Origin: CAIOZA01 sp964464375
GTDB lineage: Bacteria; Bacteroidota; Ignavibacteria; Kapaibacteriales; UBA2268
Direction of reading: 5' to 3'
DNA: 64,000 nt
NCBI GenBank assembly: GCA_964464375.1
Contig: CAYXFU010000005.1
Span: forward strand, 62,001-126,000
This document shows positions 63,323 to 64,000 of the stretch, in pieces. The notes beneath the pieces are model-generated. The model did no database searches, was not told the DNA's origin, and was given only the letters and a program-made list of their open reading frames with translations. The position numbers and the translations under genes were made by a program. Each line of letters starts with the position of its first letter. Position 1 is the stretch's first letter.

Positions 63323-64000
63323 ATGGCAAAGTCATTAAGCATACTGTATGTTACAAGTGAAGTTTTCCCTTTCGCTAAAGTAGGTGGTCTTGCTGATGCA
63401 TCCCACGCTTTTACTCTTGCAGTCAGAGATTTCGGACACGATATTCGTGTCATGTTACCAAAATACGGAAACGTTTCCGAAAGAAAAAATAAAATTCACG
63501 AGATTAACAGACTGAAAGATATCGCTATTCCTGTAGGAAAAGAATCTGATTTGGCAACAGTTAAATCTTCTTCGATGGCTAGCCCTAGAACTAAGGTCCA
63601 AGCTTACATAACAACAAATCAAAAATACTTCGATCTGAAAAAAACATTTTATACTGACACTAAAACAGGATTAGATTTACCAGAAAATGACGAGAGGTTT
63701 ATTTTCTTCCAACGAAGTGTTTTGGAAACATGCATGCTTCTGGGATGGGTTCCCGATATTATTCACTGCAATGACTGGTACTCTGCACTAATTCCTGCTT
63801 ATATTAAAATGATGTATCCTGCTAAATTTAAAAAAACTAAAGTTATATTCAGTATTCATAATTTTGCAAGGCAAGGTGTTTTTCCTGCTTCCACATTCGA
63901 GAAAACAGGATTCGGCAAAGAATTAAAGAAAAATTTTATTCATAAGAATAATTTTAATTTTATGAAAGCCGGTTTAATGTATGCCGATTACATCACGACA
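63323..64000 (+). CDS. glgA: Glycogen synthase, N-terminal part (cut by window edge)
   Basis: ATG at 63323, open through the last base (226 codons). GT5 signature SEVFPFAKVGGLADASHAF (12-30, with the ADP-glucose-binding KVGGL). The starch-synthase N-terminal fold continues with VPDIIHCNDWYSALIPAYIK and FSIHNFARQGVFP. GT5 enzymes extend glycogen chains from ADP-glucose. The C-terminal half lies outside the window. An AGAAGA stands 8 bases before the start. Confidence 0.92.
   Translation, partial: MAKSLSILYVTSEVFPFAKVGGLADASHAFTLAVRDFGHDIRVMLPKYGNVSERKNKIHEINRLKDIAIPVGKESDLATVKSSSMASPRTKVQAYITTNQKYFDLKKTFYTDTKTGLDLPENDERFIFFQRSVLETCMLLGWVPDIIHCNDWYSALIPAYIKMMYPAKFKKTKVIFSIHNFARQGVFPASTFEKTGFGKELKKNFIHKNNFNFMKAGLMYADYITT

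Overview
The window is AT-rich DNA from a Gram-negative bacterium of the Bacteroidota/Chlorobiota group, probably a deep branch such as Ignavibacteria or Kapabacteria. Four things support this: a full-length SprA (type IX secretion translocon), an SBBP-repeat protein with a C-terminal T9SS sorting domain, DUF3098, YfiR and FISUMP families, and a Bacteroidota-type -7 promoter element (TAnnTTTG) upstream of many genes and both tRNAs. The genus cannot be named from sequence reading alone. Most genes are ordinary chromosomal genes. There is no prophage, IS element or CRISPR array.

Layout. 1-3.5 kb: a DUF2339 membrane protein (cut by the left edge), a five-haem c-type cytochrome, and ftsY. 3.9-8.7 kb: a TPR protein with gmk, then murF-mraY (peptidoglycan precursors). 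8.7-12.6 kb: a minus-strand operon of a DUF123 nuclease-like protein, an SDR and gmhA, divergent from a PD40 beta-propeller protein with a non-ATG start. 12.6-15.5 kb: a block of intergenic repeats, a FISUMP protein, an orphan HicB-like protein, era and DUF3098. 15.7-20.7 kb: a peptide uptake and digestion cluster (POT transporter, PepT, OPT transporter). 20.8-28.2 kb: housekeeping genes (flippase-like protein, RlmI-type methyltransferase, tRNA-His, RecO, CNNM/CBS protein, M16 protease, RNA polymerase omega-like subunit, MerR regulator).

28.4-43.5 kb is an envelope region: WD40 protein, OmpA-like protein, POTRA/BamA-like barrel, SprA, and a 1469-aa T9SS cargo. 43.5-45 kb is a small accessory patch beside tRNA-Val. 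It holds two unknown genes whose promoters share the same -7 element fused to GTTCA(N)TGAAC operators, plus a remnant of a T9SS sorting domain. 45.1-50.5 kb holds signalling genes: a YfiR-like protein overlapping a hybrid histidine kinase with a CHASE8-like sensor, a TPR membrane protein, and a NarL-type response regulator. After a 670-bp gap with an unassigned plus-strand terminator come a GT-C glycosyltransferase and a FISUMP cassette flanked by two truncated leader copies. 54.8-60.6 kb is a three-gene envelope operon: lipoprotein/barrel, Ig-like lipoprotein, and PD40-OmpA-SPOR protein. The window ends with a CruF-like carotenoid protein, a class II aldolase with mtnA (methylthioadenosine salvage), and the start of a glycogen synthase.

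The least explained loci are the shared-operator pair beside tRNA-Val, the decaying FISUMP cassette, the three-gene envelope operon, and the plus-strand transcript implied at about 51 kb.
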